The notes: generated from the sequence alone by a model not told the origin. A stretch of DNA of 64,000 nucleotides from Streptomyces sp. NBC_01294 (GCF_035917235.1 NZ_CP108423.1:4095001-4159000), one strand, 5' to 3'; numbered from the stretch's first letter, positions 18,090 through 27,394 are shown. Made by a program: numbers and translations.

Positions 18090-19181
18090 TCAATCCTGGG
18101 CCGGCGAACGGGGTGGACTGACGGTCGTACGGGGCTGCCTGCGCTGCGACGAGGTGCGGATGATGAGCTCGGTCGGGACGACCTGTTCGACGGGACGCCC
18201 GGTGTTCACTCCCTCGATCGCGTCGATGAGCAGCTGCACCACGGCGGTGCCGATGCGGCGCGGTTTGAGGGAGAGGGTCGTGATGGGCGGTTCGGTGTTG
18301 GCGTAGACGGTGGACTCGCTGCAGCACACGAGCAGCAGGTCCTCGGGGACGCGCAGGCCGTAGCGGCGGGCGGCGGCGAGCAGGTCGGTGCCGTTGGGGT
18401 CGAAGAGCCCGTAGACGGCGTCGGGGCGGTCGGGGCGGGCGAGGAGCCGGTCGGCTGCGACGGCTCCCGCGCACGGGTCGTGGGCGGGGTAGGACTCGTA
18501 GACGGGGTCCTGTCCGACGCGCTCGCACCAGTTGAGGTAGGCGGTGGTCGAGAGCCGGGTGTAGGTGTCGGTGGTGGTGCCGGTCAGCAGCCCGATCCGG
18601 CGGGCGCCGGCGGCGGCGAGGTGGTCGAGCAGGCCGAGTACGGCGGCCTCGTGGTCGTTGTCGACCCAGGCGGTGACGGGGAGGGAGCCTGCGGGGCGGC
18701 CGTCGGAGACCACGGGCAGGCCCTGGCGGACCAGTTCGGTGACGACGGGATCATGGTCGGAGGGGTCGATGACGACGGTGCCGTCGAGGGCGACGTTGGA
18801 CCACACGTCGTGGCGGGAGGTGGCGGGGAGGATGACGAGGGCGTAGCCGCGGGCGAGCGCGGCGGATGTAGCGGCCCTGGCCATCTCGGCGAAGTAGGCG
18901 AATTCGGTGAAGGTGAAAGGTTCATCCCCGTACGTCGTCACGGTCAGGCCGATGAGGCCCGACTTGCCGGTACGGAGGGTGCGGGCGGCGGCCGACGGGC
19001 GGTAGCCCAGTCGGTCGGCCACTTCGCGAACGTGGCGGCGGGTGGCGTCGGGCAGCCGTCCCTTGCCATTGAGCGCGTCGGAGACGGTTGTGATGGAGAC
19101 GCCCGCCGCGGCGGCCACGTCCCTGATGCCGGCCCGGCCCTGTCGGCCGGCGGCCCGCCGGGTGGTCTCGGTCCGGCTCAC
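18090..19181 (-). CDS. LacI-family transcriptional regulator
   Basis: The product has 363 residues. The HTH is classic (AGIRDVAAAAGVSITTVSDALNGKGRLPDATRRHVREVADRLGYRPSAAARTLRTGKSGLIGL), followed by a periplasmic-binding-type ligand domain. GGGAAG at six bases supports the GTG at 19181; an ATG at 19205 gives eight more residues but has no ribosome site. It is divergent from the HisC-like gene, and the 385-bp region between them holds two palindromes that are candidate operators. The ligand is unknown; sugars are usual for the family. Confidence 0.88.
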   Translation of the reverse strand: MSRTETTRRAAGRQGRAGIRDVAAAAGVSITTVSDALNGKGRLPDATRRHVREVADRLGYRPSAAARTLRTGKSGLIGLTVTTYGDEPFTFTEFAYFAEMARAATSAALARGYALVILPATSRHDVWSNVALDGTVVIDPSDHDPVVTELVRQGLPVVSDGRPAGSLPVTAWVDNDHEAAVLGLLDHLAAAGARRIGLLTGTTTDTYTRLSTTAYLNWCERVGQDPVYESYPAHDPCAGAVAADRLLARPDRPDAVYGLFDPNGTDLLAAARRYGLRVPEDLLLVCCSESTVYANTEPPITTLSLKPRRIGTAVVQLLIDAIEGVNTGRPVEQVVPTELIIRTSSQRRQPRTTVSPPRSPAQD

Positions 19182-19245
19182 CTGATGCTTCCCTGCTGCT
19201 GTCATGGCGAGCCGATAGTAGGGCTCGGTGGGGTGGGTGGTCCGG

Positions 19246-19257
19246 GTGCATATGCAC
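19246..19257. promoter_or_regulatory. 12-bp palindrome near the LacI-type gene start
   Basis: GTGCATATGCAC is perfectly symmetric and lies about 65 bp upstream of the regulator's GTG, a typical autoregulatory operator position. Its core GCATATGC is echoed in the larger palindrome at 19438. Confidence 0.45.
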
Positions 19258-19437
19258 GCGTTGACAGGCACGATTCTGCATGGTTCGCCACCCCCAATGA
19301 CCTTGGAAATGAAGGCGTTTGGTCACGGAGGGCGAGGGTGGGGCTTGTCGGCGGGTCCGGGCATGCCAAAACGGTGGGGTCTCGGGCCGGTCTCAACTCA
19401 CCTGCACGAGGGACGCGCGCCACGGCGCAGGCCACCG

Positions 19438-19459
19438 GCGCACGCATATATGCGTGCGC
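19438..19459. promoter_or_regulatory. 22-bp perfect palindrome upstream of hisC-like gene
   Basis: Half-sites GCGCACGCATA and TATGCGTGCGC (19438-19448, 19449-19459) are exact reverse complements with no spacer. It lies 108 bp upstream of the aminotransferase start in a spacer shared with a LacI-type gene. An operator is the likely role. Confidence 0.55.
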
Positions 19460-19566
19460 TCCCCCGCATTCCAGGCGCCCCCATTCTCGGAAGGGTGGAA
19501 TCCTCATAAGGTGAGCAGTATTGAGTCGACGGCGACGTCGTACGGGACGGTCGAGGAGGACCTGCG

Positions 19567-20646
19567 GTGAGCGAGAAGAGCCCGAAGCTGCGCGCCGAGC
19601 TGGACGGCATTCCGACATACAAGCCCGGCAAGCCGGCTGCCGCGGGAGGGCCCGTCGCGTACAAGCTGTCGTCGAACGAGAACCCGTACCCGCCGCTGGC
19701 GGGCGTGCTGGAGAGCGCGGTCACCGCGGCCGGGGCCTTCAACCGGTACCCCGACATGGCCTGCACCGGCCTGGTGAACGAGATCGCGGAGCGGTTCGGC
19801 GTGCCGGTCGAGCACGTGGCCACGGGCACCGGCTCGGTGGGTGTGGCCCAGTCCCTGATCCAGTCGACGGCCGGCCCGGGCGACGAGGTCATGTACGCCT
19901 GGCGCTCCTTCGAGGCGTACCCGATCATCACGCAGATCTCGGGTGCCACCTCCGTGAAGGTCCCGCTGACCGACGGCGACGTGCACGACCTGGACGCGAT
20001 GGCCGCGGCGATCACCGACCGGACCCGGCTGATCTTCGTCTGCAACCCGAACAACCCCACCGGCACCGCCGTGCGCCGCGCCGAGCTGGAGCGGTTCCTG
20101 GACCGGGTGCCCTCGGACATCCTGGTGGTGCTGGACGAGGCCTACCGCGAGTTCGTGCGCGACACGGACGTACCGGACGGCATCGAGCTGTACCGCGACC
20201 GCCCGAACGTCGCCGTGCTGCGTACGTTCTCCAAGGCGTACGGGCTCGCCGGCCTGCGGGTCGGCTTCGCCGTGGCGCACGAGCCGGTGGCCGCGGCGCT
20301 GCGCAAGACGGCGGTGCCCTTCGGCGTCAGCCAGCTCGCCCAGGACGCGGCGGTGGCCTCGCTGCGCGCCGAGGACGAGCTGATGGGCCGTGTCGGCGCG
20401 CTGGTGTGCGAGCGCAAGCGGGTCCACGAGACGCTGCTCGCGCAGGGCTGGACCGTGCCGGACACGCAGGCGAACTTCGTGTGGATGCGGCTGGGGCAGC
20501 GGACCGCCGAGTTCGCGGCGGCCTGCGAGAAGGCCGGTGTGGTGGTCCGGCCCTTCGCGGGCGAGGGCCTGCGGGTCACGATCGGTGAGACCGAGGCGAA
20601 CGACCTCTTCCTGCACACGGCGGAGGCGTTCTTCAAGGAGCTCTAG
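19567..20646 (+). CDS. hisC: HisC-like class I/II PLP aminotransferase
   Basis: The product has 359 residues. HisC-type features are KLSSNENPY(P), [19 protein letters not shown] and the PLP lysine in [15 protein letters not shown]. The gene is outside any histidine operon, so a role in aromatic amino acid transamination is as likely as histidinol-phosphate transamination. GAGGAGG precedes the GTG start at 19567. It is convergent with the cyclophilin-like gene with only 7 bp between stops. Confidence 0.88.
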   Translation: MSEKSPKLRAELDGIPTYKPGKPAAAGGPVAYKLSSNENPYPPLAGVLESAVTAAGAFNRYPDMACTGLVNEIAERFGVPVEHVATGTGSVGVAQSLIQSTAGPGDEVMYAWRSFEAYPIITQISGATSVKVPLTDGDVHDLDAMAAAITDRTRLIFVCNPNNPTGTAVRRAELERFLDRVPSDILVVLDEAYREFVRDTDVPDGIELYRDRPNVAVLRTFSKAYGLAGLRVGFAVAHEPVAAALRKTAVPFGVSQLAQDAAVASLRAEDELMGRVGALVCERKRVHETLLAQGWTVPDTQANFVWMRLGQRTAEFAAACEKAGVVVRPFAGEGLRVTIGETEANDLFLHTAEAFFKEL

Positions 20647-20653
20647 CCCTGGT

Positions 20654-21022
20654 TCAGGCGAGTTCCACGCGGACGGGATCGCCGTCGCGGACGGTGGACA
20701 GCAGGCGGGGGTCGCCGTCGAACGAGCCGAGCACGTTGCACGGGCTCGCCAGGCGGCTCTCGCCTCCGCGCGAGATGGGTGTGGGGCCGTAGGGCAGCGC
20801 GAGAGCGTCGCCCTCGGTCCAGAACGCGACCGTGCCGGGCTCGACGACCTGCCGGGCGTCGTGCTCCAGGGCCACGGAGACGCCGGTGTCGAAGTAGACC
20901 TCCTCGCCCCAGGTGTTGGCGGAGGCGGAGATCGGAAGGGCCTCGGCCAGCGCCTTGCTGGTCGGGGTGTCGTCCAGGGTTGCGGTGAGCTGGCCCGCAG
21001 GCCAGGAGATTCGTATCTGCAT
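20654..21022 (-). CDS. Cyclophilin-like fold protein (TM1367-type)
   Basis: The product has 122 residues and is all-beta in appearance: IRISWPAGQLTATLDDTPTSKALAEALPISASANTWGEEVYFDTG, and DLFALPYGPTP-like DALALPYGPTPISRGGE. These match the small prokaryotic cyclophilin-like family (DUF369/TM1367). No activity is established. The start is taken as the ATG at 21022 (MQIRIS), where family similarity begins; an ATG at 21031 lies inside a palindrome. Confidence 0.75.
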   Translation of the reverse strand: MQIRISWPAGQLTATLDDTPTSKALAEALPISASANTWGEEVYFDTGVSVALEHDARQVVEPGTVAFWTEGDALALPYGPTPISRGGESRLASPCNVLGSFDGDPRLLSTVRDGDPVRVELA

Positions 21023-21028
21023 GAGCCG

Positions 21029-21049
21029 CATTCAACAATCTGTTGAATG
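21029..21049. promoter_or_regulatory. Palindromic operator candidate over the cyclophilin-like gene start
   Basis: CATTCAACA (21029-21037) and TGTTGAATG (21041-21049) are exact reverse complements around ATC. The TTCAACA/TGTTGAA form resembles MarR-type operators. It overlaps the first possible start codon. No MarR gene is nearby. Confidence 0.5.
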
Positions 21050-21097
21050 GATTGGCTAGAGGGGTACCCCGCCTGAAGGCTCTCGAGAGTGGTACGA

Positions 21098-21103
21098 CAT
21101 AAT
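21098..21103 (+). promoter_or_regulatory. Probable -10 box of the cydAB promoter
   Basis: CATAAT lies 10 bp before the Rex operator, so operator occupancy would overlap the transcription start. No strong -35 is seen (CTGAAG-like at about 21073). Inference from sequence only. Confidence 0.4.
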
Positions 21104-21112
21104 GCTTGTGAA

Positions 21113-21128
21113 TGTGAACGCGTTCACA
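21113..21128. promoter_or_regulatory. Rex operator (ROP) of the cyd operon
   Basis: TGTGAACGCGTTCACA is a perfect 16-bp palindrome that matches the Streptomyces Rex operator consensus TGTGAACNNNTTCACA. Rex binds it when NADH/NAD+ is low and releases it when NADH rises, inducing cydABDC under oxygen limitation. It lies 85 bp upstream of the cydA start. Confidence 0.95.
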
Positions 21129-21212
21129 AGCGTGTCCTGCTTTCTCCCGTATTGAGTGGGGCACAACAGGCAGACCGCCGCGGTGACCCGGCGACGCGAA
21201 GGAGACGAGGAC

Positions 21213-22718
21213 GTGGACCTAGCTTTGGCGCCGGAGACTCTGGCGCGATGGCAGTTCGGCATCACCACCGTCTATCACTTCCTCTTCGTACCCCTGACGA
21301 TCTCGCTCGCCGCGCTCACGGCCGGCCTGCAGACCGCCTGGGTGCGGACCGAGAAGGAGAAGTACCTCAGAGCCACAAAGTTCTGGGGAAAGCTCTTCTT
21401 GATCAATATCGCGATGGGTGTCGTCACCGGCATCGTCCAGGAGTTCCAGTTCGGCATGAACTGGTCCGACTACTCGCGATTCGTCGGCGACGTCTTCGGG
21501 GCCCCGCTGGCCTTCGAAGCGCTGATCGCCTTCTTCTTCGAGTCCACCTTCATCGGCCTGTGGATCTTCGGCTGGGACAAGCTGCCGAAGAAGATCCACC
21601 TGGCGTGCATATGGATGGTGTCCATGGGCACCGTCCTGTCCGCCTATTTCATCCTGGCGGCCAATTCCTGGATGCAGCACCCGGTCGGGTACCGCATCAA
21701 CGAGGAGCGGGGCCGGGCCGAGCTCACCGACTTCTGGCTCGTGCTCACCCAGAACACCGCGCTGACCCAGTTCTTCCACACGATCACGGCCGCCTTCCTG
21801 GTCGGCGGCGCGTTCATGGCGGGGATCGCCGCGTACCACCTGGCGCGCAAGAAGCACGTCCCCGTGATGCGGAGCTCGCTGCGCCTCGGCCTGGTCGTCA
21901 TGATCATCGCCGGTATGGGCACGGCGATCAGTGGTGACCTGCTCGGCAAGGTGATGTACAAGCAGCAGCCCATGAAGATGGCGGCCGCCGAGGCGCTGTG
22001 GGACGGCGAGGCGCCCGCGCCCTTCTCCGTCTTCTCCTACGGAGACGTCGACAAGGGCCACAACAAGGTGGCCATCGAGATCCCGGGCGTGCTGTCCTTC
22101 CTGGCCAACGGCGACTTCACCTCCTTCGTCCCGGGCATCAACGACGTCAACAAGGCGGCGCAGGAGGAGTTCGGTCCCGGCGACTACCGGCCCAACATCG
22201 CCGTCGCCTACTGGGGCTTCCGCTGGATGATCGGCTTCGGCATGGCCTCCGTCGCCGTCGGGGCGCTCGGCCTGTGGCTGACCCGCAAGCGGTTCCTGCT
22301 GCCGGCGGGGCTGCGGACCGGGGAGGACGAGGTCCCGCACCTGGTGCTCTTCAGGAGGGCGCTGAGCCCGCGGTTCGCCAACCTGTACTGGGTCGTCGCG
22401 CTCTGGACGATGCTCTTCCCGCTCATCGCCAACTCCTGGGGCTGGATCTTCACCGAGATGGGCCGCCAGCCGTGGGTGGTCTACGGGGTCCTGCGCACCC
22501 GGGACGCGGTCTCGCCGCACGTCTCCCAGGCCGAGGTGCTCACCTCGATGATCGGCTTCACACTGCTCTACGCCGTACTCGCCGTCATCGAGGTCAAGCT
22601 CATGGTCAAGTACGTCAAGGCCGGACCGCCCGAGCTCACCGAGGCCGACCTCAACCCGCCCGTCAGGATCGGCGGGGACGACAAGAACCCCGACCGGCCG
22701 ATGGCCTTCTCGTACTGA
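21213..22718 (+). CDS. cydA: Cytochrome bd oxidase subunit I CydA
   Basis: The product has 501 residues, about nine membrane helices. CydA carries haems b558, b595 and d and oxidises menaquinol. Visible landmarks are LARWQFGITTVYHFLFVPLT at the N-terminus (haem b595 histidine region), and GRQPWVVYG near the end, conserved in CydA. The periplasmic Q-loop is of the short type usual in Gram-positives. The GTG at 21213 (MDLALAPETLARWQF) is chosen because GAAGGAG lies eight bases upstream. Confidence 0.97.
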   Translation: MDLALAPETLARWQFGITTVYHFLFVPLTISLAALTAGLQTAWVRTEKEKYLRATKFWGKLFLINIAMGVVTGIVQEFQFGMNWSDYSRFVGDVFGAPLAFEALIAFFFESTFIGLWIFGWDKLPKKIHLACIWMVSMGTVLSAYFILAANSWMQHPVGYRINEERGRAELTDFWLVLTQNTALTQFFHTITAAFLVGGAFMAGIAAYHLARKKHVPVMRSSLRLGLVVMIIAGMGTAISGDLLGKVMYKQQPMKMAAAEALWDGEAPAPFSVFSYGDVDKGHNKVAIEIPGVLSFLANGDFTSFVPGINDVNKAAQEEFGPGDYRPNIAVAYWGFRWMIGFGMASVAVGALGLWLTRKRFLLPAGLRTGEDEVPHLVLFRRALSPRFANLYWVVALWTMLFPLIANSWGWIFTEMGRQPWVVYGVLRTRDAVSPHVSQAEVLTSMIGFTLLYAVLAVIEVKLMVKYVKAGPPELTEADLNPPVRIGGDDKNPDRPMAFSY

Positions 22719-22738
22719 GGCTGGGAGGAGACCACACC

Positions 22739-23740
22739 ATGCAACTCCACGACGTCTGGTTCGTGCTCATCGCCGTCCTGTGGATCGGCTACTTCTTCCT
22801 GGAGGGCTTCGACTTCGGGATCGGCGTACTGACCAAGCTGCTCGCCCGCGACCGCACGGAGAAGCGGGTCCTGATCAACACGATCGGGCCCGTGTGGGAC
22901 GGCAACGAGGTCTGGCTGCTCACGGCGGGCGGCGCGACCTTCGCCGCCTTCCCCGACTGGTACGCCACCCTCTTCTCGGGCTTCTACCTGCCGCTGCTGC
23001 TCATCCTGGTCTGCCTGATCATCCGCGGTGTCGCCTTCGAGTACCGGCACAAGCGCCCCGAGGACCGCTGGCAGAGCAACTGGGAACACGCGATCTTCTG
23101 GACCTCGCTGATCCCCGCGTTCCTGTGGGGCGTGGCCTTCGCCAACATCGTGCGCGGTGTGAAGATCGACCAGGACAAGGAGTACGTCGGCAGCCTCCTC
23201 GACCTGATCAACGTCTACTCGGTCCTCGGCGGACTGGTCACCCTCACCCTGTTCACCTTCCACGGCGCGGTCTTCGCCTCGCTCAAGACCGTGGGTGACA
23301 TCCGGGACCGCTCGCGGAAGCTCGCGGCGCGGCTGGGCGTCGTCACCGCCGTCCTGGCGCTCGTCTTCCTGATCTGGACCCAGGTCTCGCGGGGCGACGG
23401 GAAGAGCCTGGTCGCGATGGTGATCGCGGTGCTGGCGCTGGCCGGGGCACTCGGCTTCAACCGGGCGGGCCGCGAGGGCTGGGCGTTCGCCCTGTCCGGG
23501 GTCACCATCGCGGCGGCCGTCGCGATGCTCTTCCTGACGCTCTTCCCGAACGTGATGCCGTCCTCGATGGACGCCGCCTGGAACCTCACGGTCACCAACG
23601 CCTCGTCCAGCCCGTACACCCTGAAGATCATGACCTGGCTCGCGGGAGTGGCCACGCCGCTCGTCCTGCTCTACCAGGGCTGGACGTACTGGGTGTTCCG
23701 CAAGCGGATCGGGACGCAGCACATCGTCGATGTGCACTGA
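22739..23740 (+). CDS. cydB: Cytochrome bd oxidase subunit II CydB
   Basis: The product has 333 residues. The start MQLHDVWFVLIAVLWIGYFFLEGFDFGIGVL is typical of CydB, as are GPVWDGNEVWLL and the eight or so membrane helices. It forms the heterodimer with CydA. Spacing to cydA is 20 bp, with GGGAGGAG as ribosome site. Confidence 0.97.
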   Translation: MQLHDVWFVLIAVLWIGYFFLEGFDFGIGVLTKLLARDRTEKRVLINTIGPVWDGNEVWLLTAGGATFAAFPDWYATLFSGFYLPLLLILVCLIIRGVAFEYRHKRPEDRWQSNWEHAIFWTSLIPAFLWGVAFANIVRGVKIDQDKEYVGSLLDLINVYSVLGGLVTLTLFTFHGAVFASLKTVGDIRDRSRKLAARLGVVTAVLALVFLIWTQVSRGDGKSLVAMVIAVLALAGALGFNRAGREGWAFALSGVTIAAAVAMLFLTLFPNVMPSSMDAAWNLTVTNASSSPYTLKIMTWLAGVATPLVLLYQGWTYWVFRKRIGTQHIVDVH

Positions 23741-23788
23741 GGTCCCGCAAGACCCGACCGGCCTGTCCGACCGACCCTCCCCAGGGGG

Positions 23789-26700
23789 ATGTTTCACGTG
23801 AAACCGATCGACCCGCGCCTGCTCCGGTACGCACGTTCGACCCGCCTCTTCCTGGGGGCGGTGGTGGCCCTGGGGCTTGCCGGGGCGGGGCTGGTCGTCG
23901 GTCAGGCCATGCTGATCGCCGAGATCGTGGTGGGTGCCTTCGAGAAGGGGCTCGGCGGCGAAGCGCTCCGGACGCCGCTGCTGCTGCTCGCGGCGGTGGC
24001 GCTCGGGCGCGCCTTGATCGCCTGGCTGACGGAGCTGGCCGCGCACCGCGCCGGCGCGGCGGTCAAGTCGGAGCTGCGGGTCAGGCTGCTGGACCGGGCC
24101 GCCGAGCTCGGTCCCACCGGGCTGACCGGACAGAAGACCGGTTCGCTGGTGTCGCTGGCCACCCGGGGCGTGGACGCGCTCGACGACTACTTCTCGCGCT
24201 ACCTGCCCCAGCTGGGGCTCGCGGTGGTCGTGCCGGTGGCGGTGCTCGCCCGGATCGTCACCGAGGACTGGGTGTCGGCGGCCATCATCGTGGTCACCCT
24301 GCCCCTGATCCCCCTGTTCATGGTCCTCATCGGCATGGCCACCCAGTCCCGGATGGACCGCCAGTGGCGGCTGCTGTCGCGGCTGTCGGGACACTTCCTC
24401 GACGTGGTGGCAGGGCTTCCCACGCTGAAGGTCTTCGGCCGGGCCAAGGCGCAGGCCGAGTCGATCCGCAAGATCACCGACGATTACCGGCGCGCGACGA
24501 TGCGGACCCTGCGCATCGCCTTCCTCTCCTCCTTCGCGCTGGAGCTGCTGGCGACCCTGTCGGTGGCGCTGGTGGCCGTGACCATCGGCATGCGACTGGT
24601 CCACGGTGAACTCGACCTCTACACCGGGCTGGTCATCCTGATCCTGGCGCCGGAGGCGTACCTGCCGTTGCGGCAGGTGGGGGCCCAGTACCACGCGGCC
24701 GCGGAAGGGCTGGCGGCCGCCGAGGAGATCTTCGAGATCCTGGAGATCCCCGCCGCGGGTCCGGCCGGCACGGCCGAGCTGCCCGCCGGCACTCCCCTGC
24801 GGATCGAGATCGACGGGGTCGCCGTCCGTTACGAGGGCCGGGGCGAGGACTCGCCGCGGCCGGTCTCGCTGACGGTCGGGCCCGGGGAGTGCGTGGCCCT
24901 CACCGGCCCGAGCGGCGCGGGCAAGTCCACACTGCTCCAGGTGCTGCTGGGGTTCGTGCCCCCGACCGCGGGGCGGGTACGGATCGCGGGCGTGGACCTG
25001 GCCGAGCTGTCGCCGGCGCACTGGCAGGAGCGGATCGCGTGGGTGCCGCAGCGGCCGCACCTGTTCGCCGGGACGATCGCCGAGAACGTGCGCCTGGCCC
25101 GTCCCGGAGCCTCCGACACCGAGGTGGACGCGGCCTTGAAGGACGCCGGGGCCCGGGAGTTCGTGGCCGCGCTGCCGCGCGGGGCGCAGACCCTGCTGGG
25201 CGAGGGCGGCGTCGGACTGTCCGCCGGACAGCGGCAGCGGCTGGCCCTGGCACGGGCCTTCCTGGCGGACCGGCCCGTGCTGCTGCTGGACGAGCCGACG
25301 GCGGCGCTGGACGGCGAGACCGAGGCGGCGGTCGTGGACGCGGTCCGGCGGCTCTCCGCGGGCCGGACCGTGCTCCTGGTCGTGCACCGGCCGGCGCTGC
25401 TCGCCGTCGCGGACCGGGTGGTCGAGGTACGCGCTGCGGAGCCGTCCCCCGCCCGGCCGCTTGTCCAGGTCCCGGGGCTTCTTCCCCGGTATCCCCACCA
25501 AGGCTCCGCCCCGCACCCCGACGACGTGGCGGACGACGTGGCGGACGACGGGCGGACCTTGGCAGGGGTGCCGGCGGCGGCGAAGCGTCCGGTTCCGGGA
25601 CGGGAAGGGCCGGGGGGCGACCCCCTCGCCCGGGTACGGGCCACCGCCAAGGCGTGGCGAGGGAGGTTCAGGCTCGGGCTGCTGCTCGGAGCGCTGGCCG
25701 TCGGATGCAGCGTCGGCCTGATGGCCGTGTCGGGCTGGCTGATCTCGCGGGCCTCCGAACAGCCGCCCGTGCTCTATCTGATGGTGGCCGTCACCGCCAC
25801 GCGGGCCTTCGGGATGGGCCGGGCCGTCCTGCGGTACGCCGAGCGGCTCGTCTCGCACGACGCCGTGCTGCGGATGCTCGCCGACCTGCGGGTGTCCGTG
25901 TACCGGCGGCTGGAGCGCATCGCGCCCGCCGGGCTGCGCGAGCACCGGCGCGGAGACCTGCTGGCCCGGCTGGTGGCCGACGCCGACGCCCTGCAGGACT
26001 ACTGGCTGCGCTGGCTGCTGCCGGTCGGCACCGCGGTGCTCGTCGGAACCGGCTCGGTCGCCTTCACCACCTGGCTGCTGCCCGAGGCCGGAGCCGCGCT
26101 CGCCGTCGGACTGCTCGCCGCGGGCATCGGCGTACCGCTGGTCAGCGGGGTCTGCGCCCGCCGCGCGGAGCGGAGGCTCGCACCCGCGCGGGGCGAACTC
26201 GCCACCCGGGTGGCCGACCTGCTCACCGGTACCGCGGAGCTGACCGTGGCCGGGGCGCTGGACGACCGCAAGGGCCGGGCGCGCGAGAGCGACGGCATCC
26301 TGACGCGCATCGCCGCGCGGGGCGCCGCCGCGAGCGGCCTGGGCAGCGGACTGTCCGCCCTCGTGTGCGGGCTCACCGTCGTGGCCGCCGCAGCCGTCGC
26401 CGCGACCGCGGTGCACGACGGCCGGCTGTCCGGGGTGGCCATGGCCGTCGCGGTCCTGACGCCCCTTGCCGCCTTCGAGGCGGTGAGCGGACTCCCGCTC
26501 GCCGTCCAGTACCGCCAGCGCGTGCGCCGCAGCGCCGAGCGGGTCTACGAGGTCATCGACGCGCCGGTCCCGGTGGCCGAGCCGGAGCAGCCCGCCGTGG
26601 CCCCGGCCTCGCCCTTCCCGCTGCGGCTGACGGGGCTCCGCGCCCGCCACCCCGGCCAGGACCGTGACGCGCTGCGCGGGCTGGACCTGACCCTGGAGGC

Positions 26701-27370
26701 CGGCCGGCGCATCGCCGTCGTCGGCCCCTCGGGTTCCGGGAAGACCACGCTGGCGCACGTCCTGCTCCGGTTCCTGGATCCGGACGAGGGCGCGTACACC
26801 CTGGGCGGGACCGACGCACGCACCCTCGACGGCGACGACGTACGCGCCCTCGTGGGCCTCTGCGCCCAGGACGCGCACATCTTCGACAGCTCGGTCCGGG
26901 AGAACCTGCGACTCGCCCGGACCGGGGCGAGCGAGGAGCAGCTGCGGGACGCGCTGGCCGCGGCCCGACTGCTCGAGTGGGCGGACGGTCTTCCGGACGG
27001 GCTGGACACGCTGGTGGGCGAGCACGGCGAGCGGATCTCGGGAGGCCAGCGCCAGCGCCTGGCCCTCGCCCGGGCACTGCTCGCGGACTTCCCCGTACTG
27101 GTCCTGGACGAGCCGGCCGAGCACCTGGACCTGGCCACGGCGGACGCCCTGACGGCGGACCTGCTGGCCGCGACCGAGGGCCGGACCACCGTGCTGATCA
27201 CACACCGGATGGCAGGCCTGGAGGCGGTCGACGAGGTGCTCGTACTGGACGGCGGCGAGGTCGTGCAGCGCGGCGCGTACGCGGAGCTGGCCGCCGTCGA
27301 GGGGCCGCTGAGGCGGCTGCTGGAGCGTGAGAGGGAATCGGACGGGTCTTTGGCCGGCTTTCCCCTCTAA
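23789..27370 (+). CDS. cydDC: CydD-CydC fused ABC exporter for cytochrome bd assembly
   Basis: The product has 1,193 residues, two ABC half-transporters in one chain. The first half has a six-helix domain at about 15-320 and an ATPase domain (GPSGAGKS, LSAGQRQRLALAR, VLLLDEPTAALD). A Pro-rich linker around 550-610 leads to the second half (GPSGSGKT, ISGGQRQRLALAR, VLVLDEPAEHLD). In E. coli, separate CydD and CydC export cysteine and glutathione and are needed for bd assembly. The ATG lies within a parS site, so the protein starts MFHVKP. It is 48 bp after cydB. Confidence 0.95.
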   Translation: MFHVKPIDPRLLRYARSTRLFLGAVVALGLAGAGLVVGQAMLIAEIVVGAFEKGLGGEALRTPLLLLAAVALGRALIAWLTELAAHRAGAAVKSELRVRLLDRAAELGPTGLTGQKTGSLVSLATRGVDALDDYFSRYLPQLGLAVVVPVAVLARIVTEDWVSAAIIVVTLPLIPLFMVLIGMATQSRMDRQWRLLSRLSGHFLDVVAGLPTLKVFGRAKAQAESIRKITDDYRRATMRTLRIAFLSSFALELLATLSVALVAVTIGMRLVHGELDLYTGLVILILAPEAYLPLRQVGAQYHAAAEGLAAAEEIFEILEIPAAGPAGTAELPAGTPLRIEIDGVAVRYEGRGEDSPRPVSLTVGPGECVALTGPSGAGKSTLLQVLLGFVPPTAGRVRIAGVDLAELSPAHWQERIAWVPQRPHLFAGTIAENVRLARPGASDTEVDAALKDAGAREFVAALPRGAQTLLGEGGVGLSAGQRQRLALARAFLADRPVLLLDEPTAALDGETEAAVVDAVRRLSAGRTVLLVVHRPALLAVADRVVEVRAAEPSPARPLVQVPGLLPRYPHQGSAPHPDDVADDVADDGRTLAGVPAAAKRPVPGREGPGGDPLARVRATAKAWRGRFRLGLLLGALAVGCSVGLMAVSGWLISRASEQPPVLYLMVAVTATRAFGMGRAVLRYAERLVSHDAVLRMLADLRVSVYRRLERIAPAGLREHRRGDLLARLVADADALQDYWLRWLLPVGTAVLVGTGSVAFTTWLLPEAGAALAVGLLAAGIGVPLVSGVCARRAERRLAPARGELATRVADLLTGTAELTVAGALDDRKGRARESDGILTRIAARGAAASGLGSGLSALVCGLTVVAAAAVAATAVHDGRLSGVAMAVAVLTPLAAFEAVSGLPLAVQYRQRVRRSAERVYEVIDAPVPVAEPEQPAVAPASPFPLRLTGLRARHPGQDRDALRGLDLTLEAGRRIAVVGPSGSGKTTLAHVLLRFLDPDEGAYTLGGTDARTLDGDDVRALVGLCAQDAHIFDSSVRENLRLARTGASEEQLRDALAAARLLEWADGLPDGLDTLVGEHGERISGGQRQRLALARALLADFPVLVLDEPAEHLDLATADALTADLLAATEGRTTVLITHRMAGLEAVDEVLVLDGGEVVQRGAYAELAAVEGPLRRLLERERESDGSLAGFPL
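23790..23805. other. parS site 1, overlapping the cydDC start codon
   Basis: TGTTTCACGTGAAACC holds the 14-bp perfect core GTTTCACGTGAAAC of the ParB-binding site. The T and G of the cydDC ATG are its first two bases. Confidence 0.92.
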
Positions 27371-27394
27371 TAGGGACTAACTAGGCTCAAGGGC

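Larger units (their letters stand above)
19182..19566. other. Divergent spacer between LacI-type gene and hisC-like gene
   Basis: This 385-bp gene-free stretch contains the palindrome GTGCATATGCAC (19246-19257) and a 22-bp perfect palindrome at 19438-19459 with a CATATATG centre. Both are described separately. No small gene with a convincing start was found. Confidence 0.7.

Noticed and set aside
19261..19266. TTGACA as -35 box for the hisC-like gene
   Set aside because: No acceptable -10 is seen at 16-19 bp (TGGTTC is poor), and the gene starts 300 bp further on.
22568..27205. 1,545-codon open frame on the minus strand opposite cydB-cydDC
   Set aside because: It is the antisense of highly biased cyd coding sequence. 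Its product is rich in Arg, Gly, Asp, Gln and His with no domain, and cydB and cydDC are certain.
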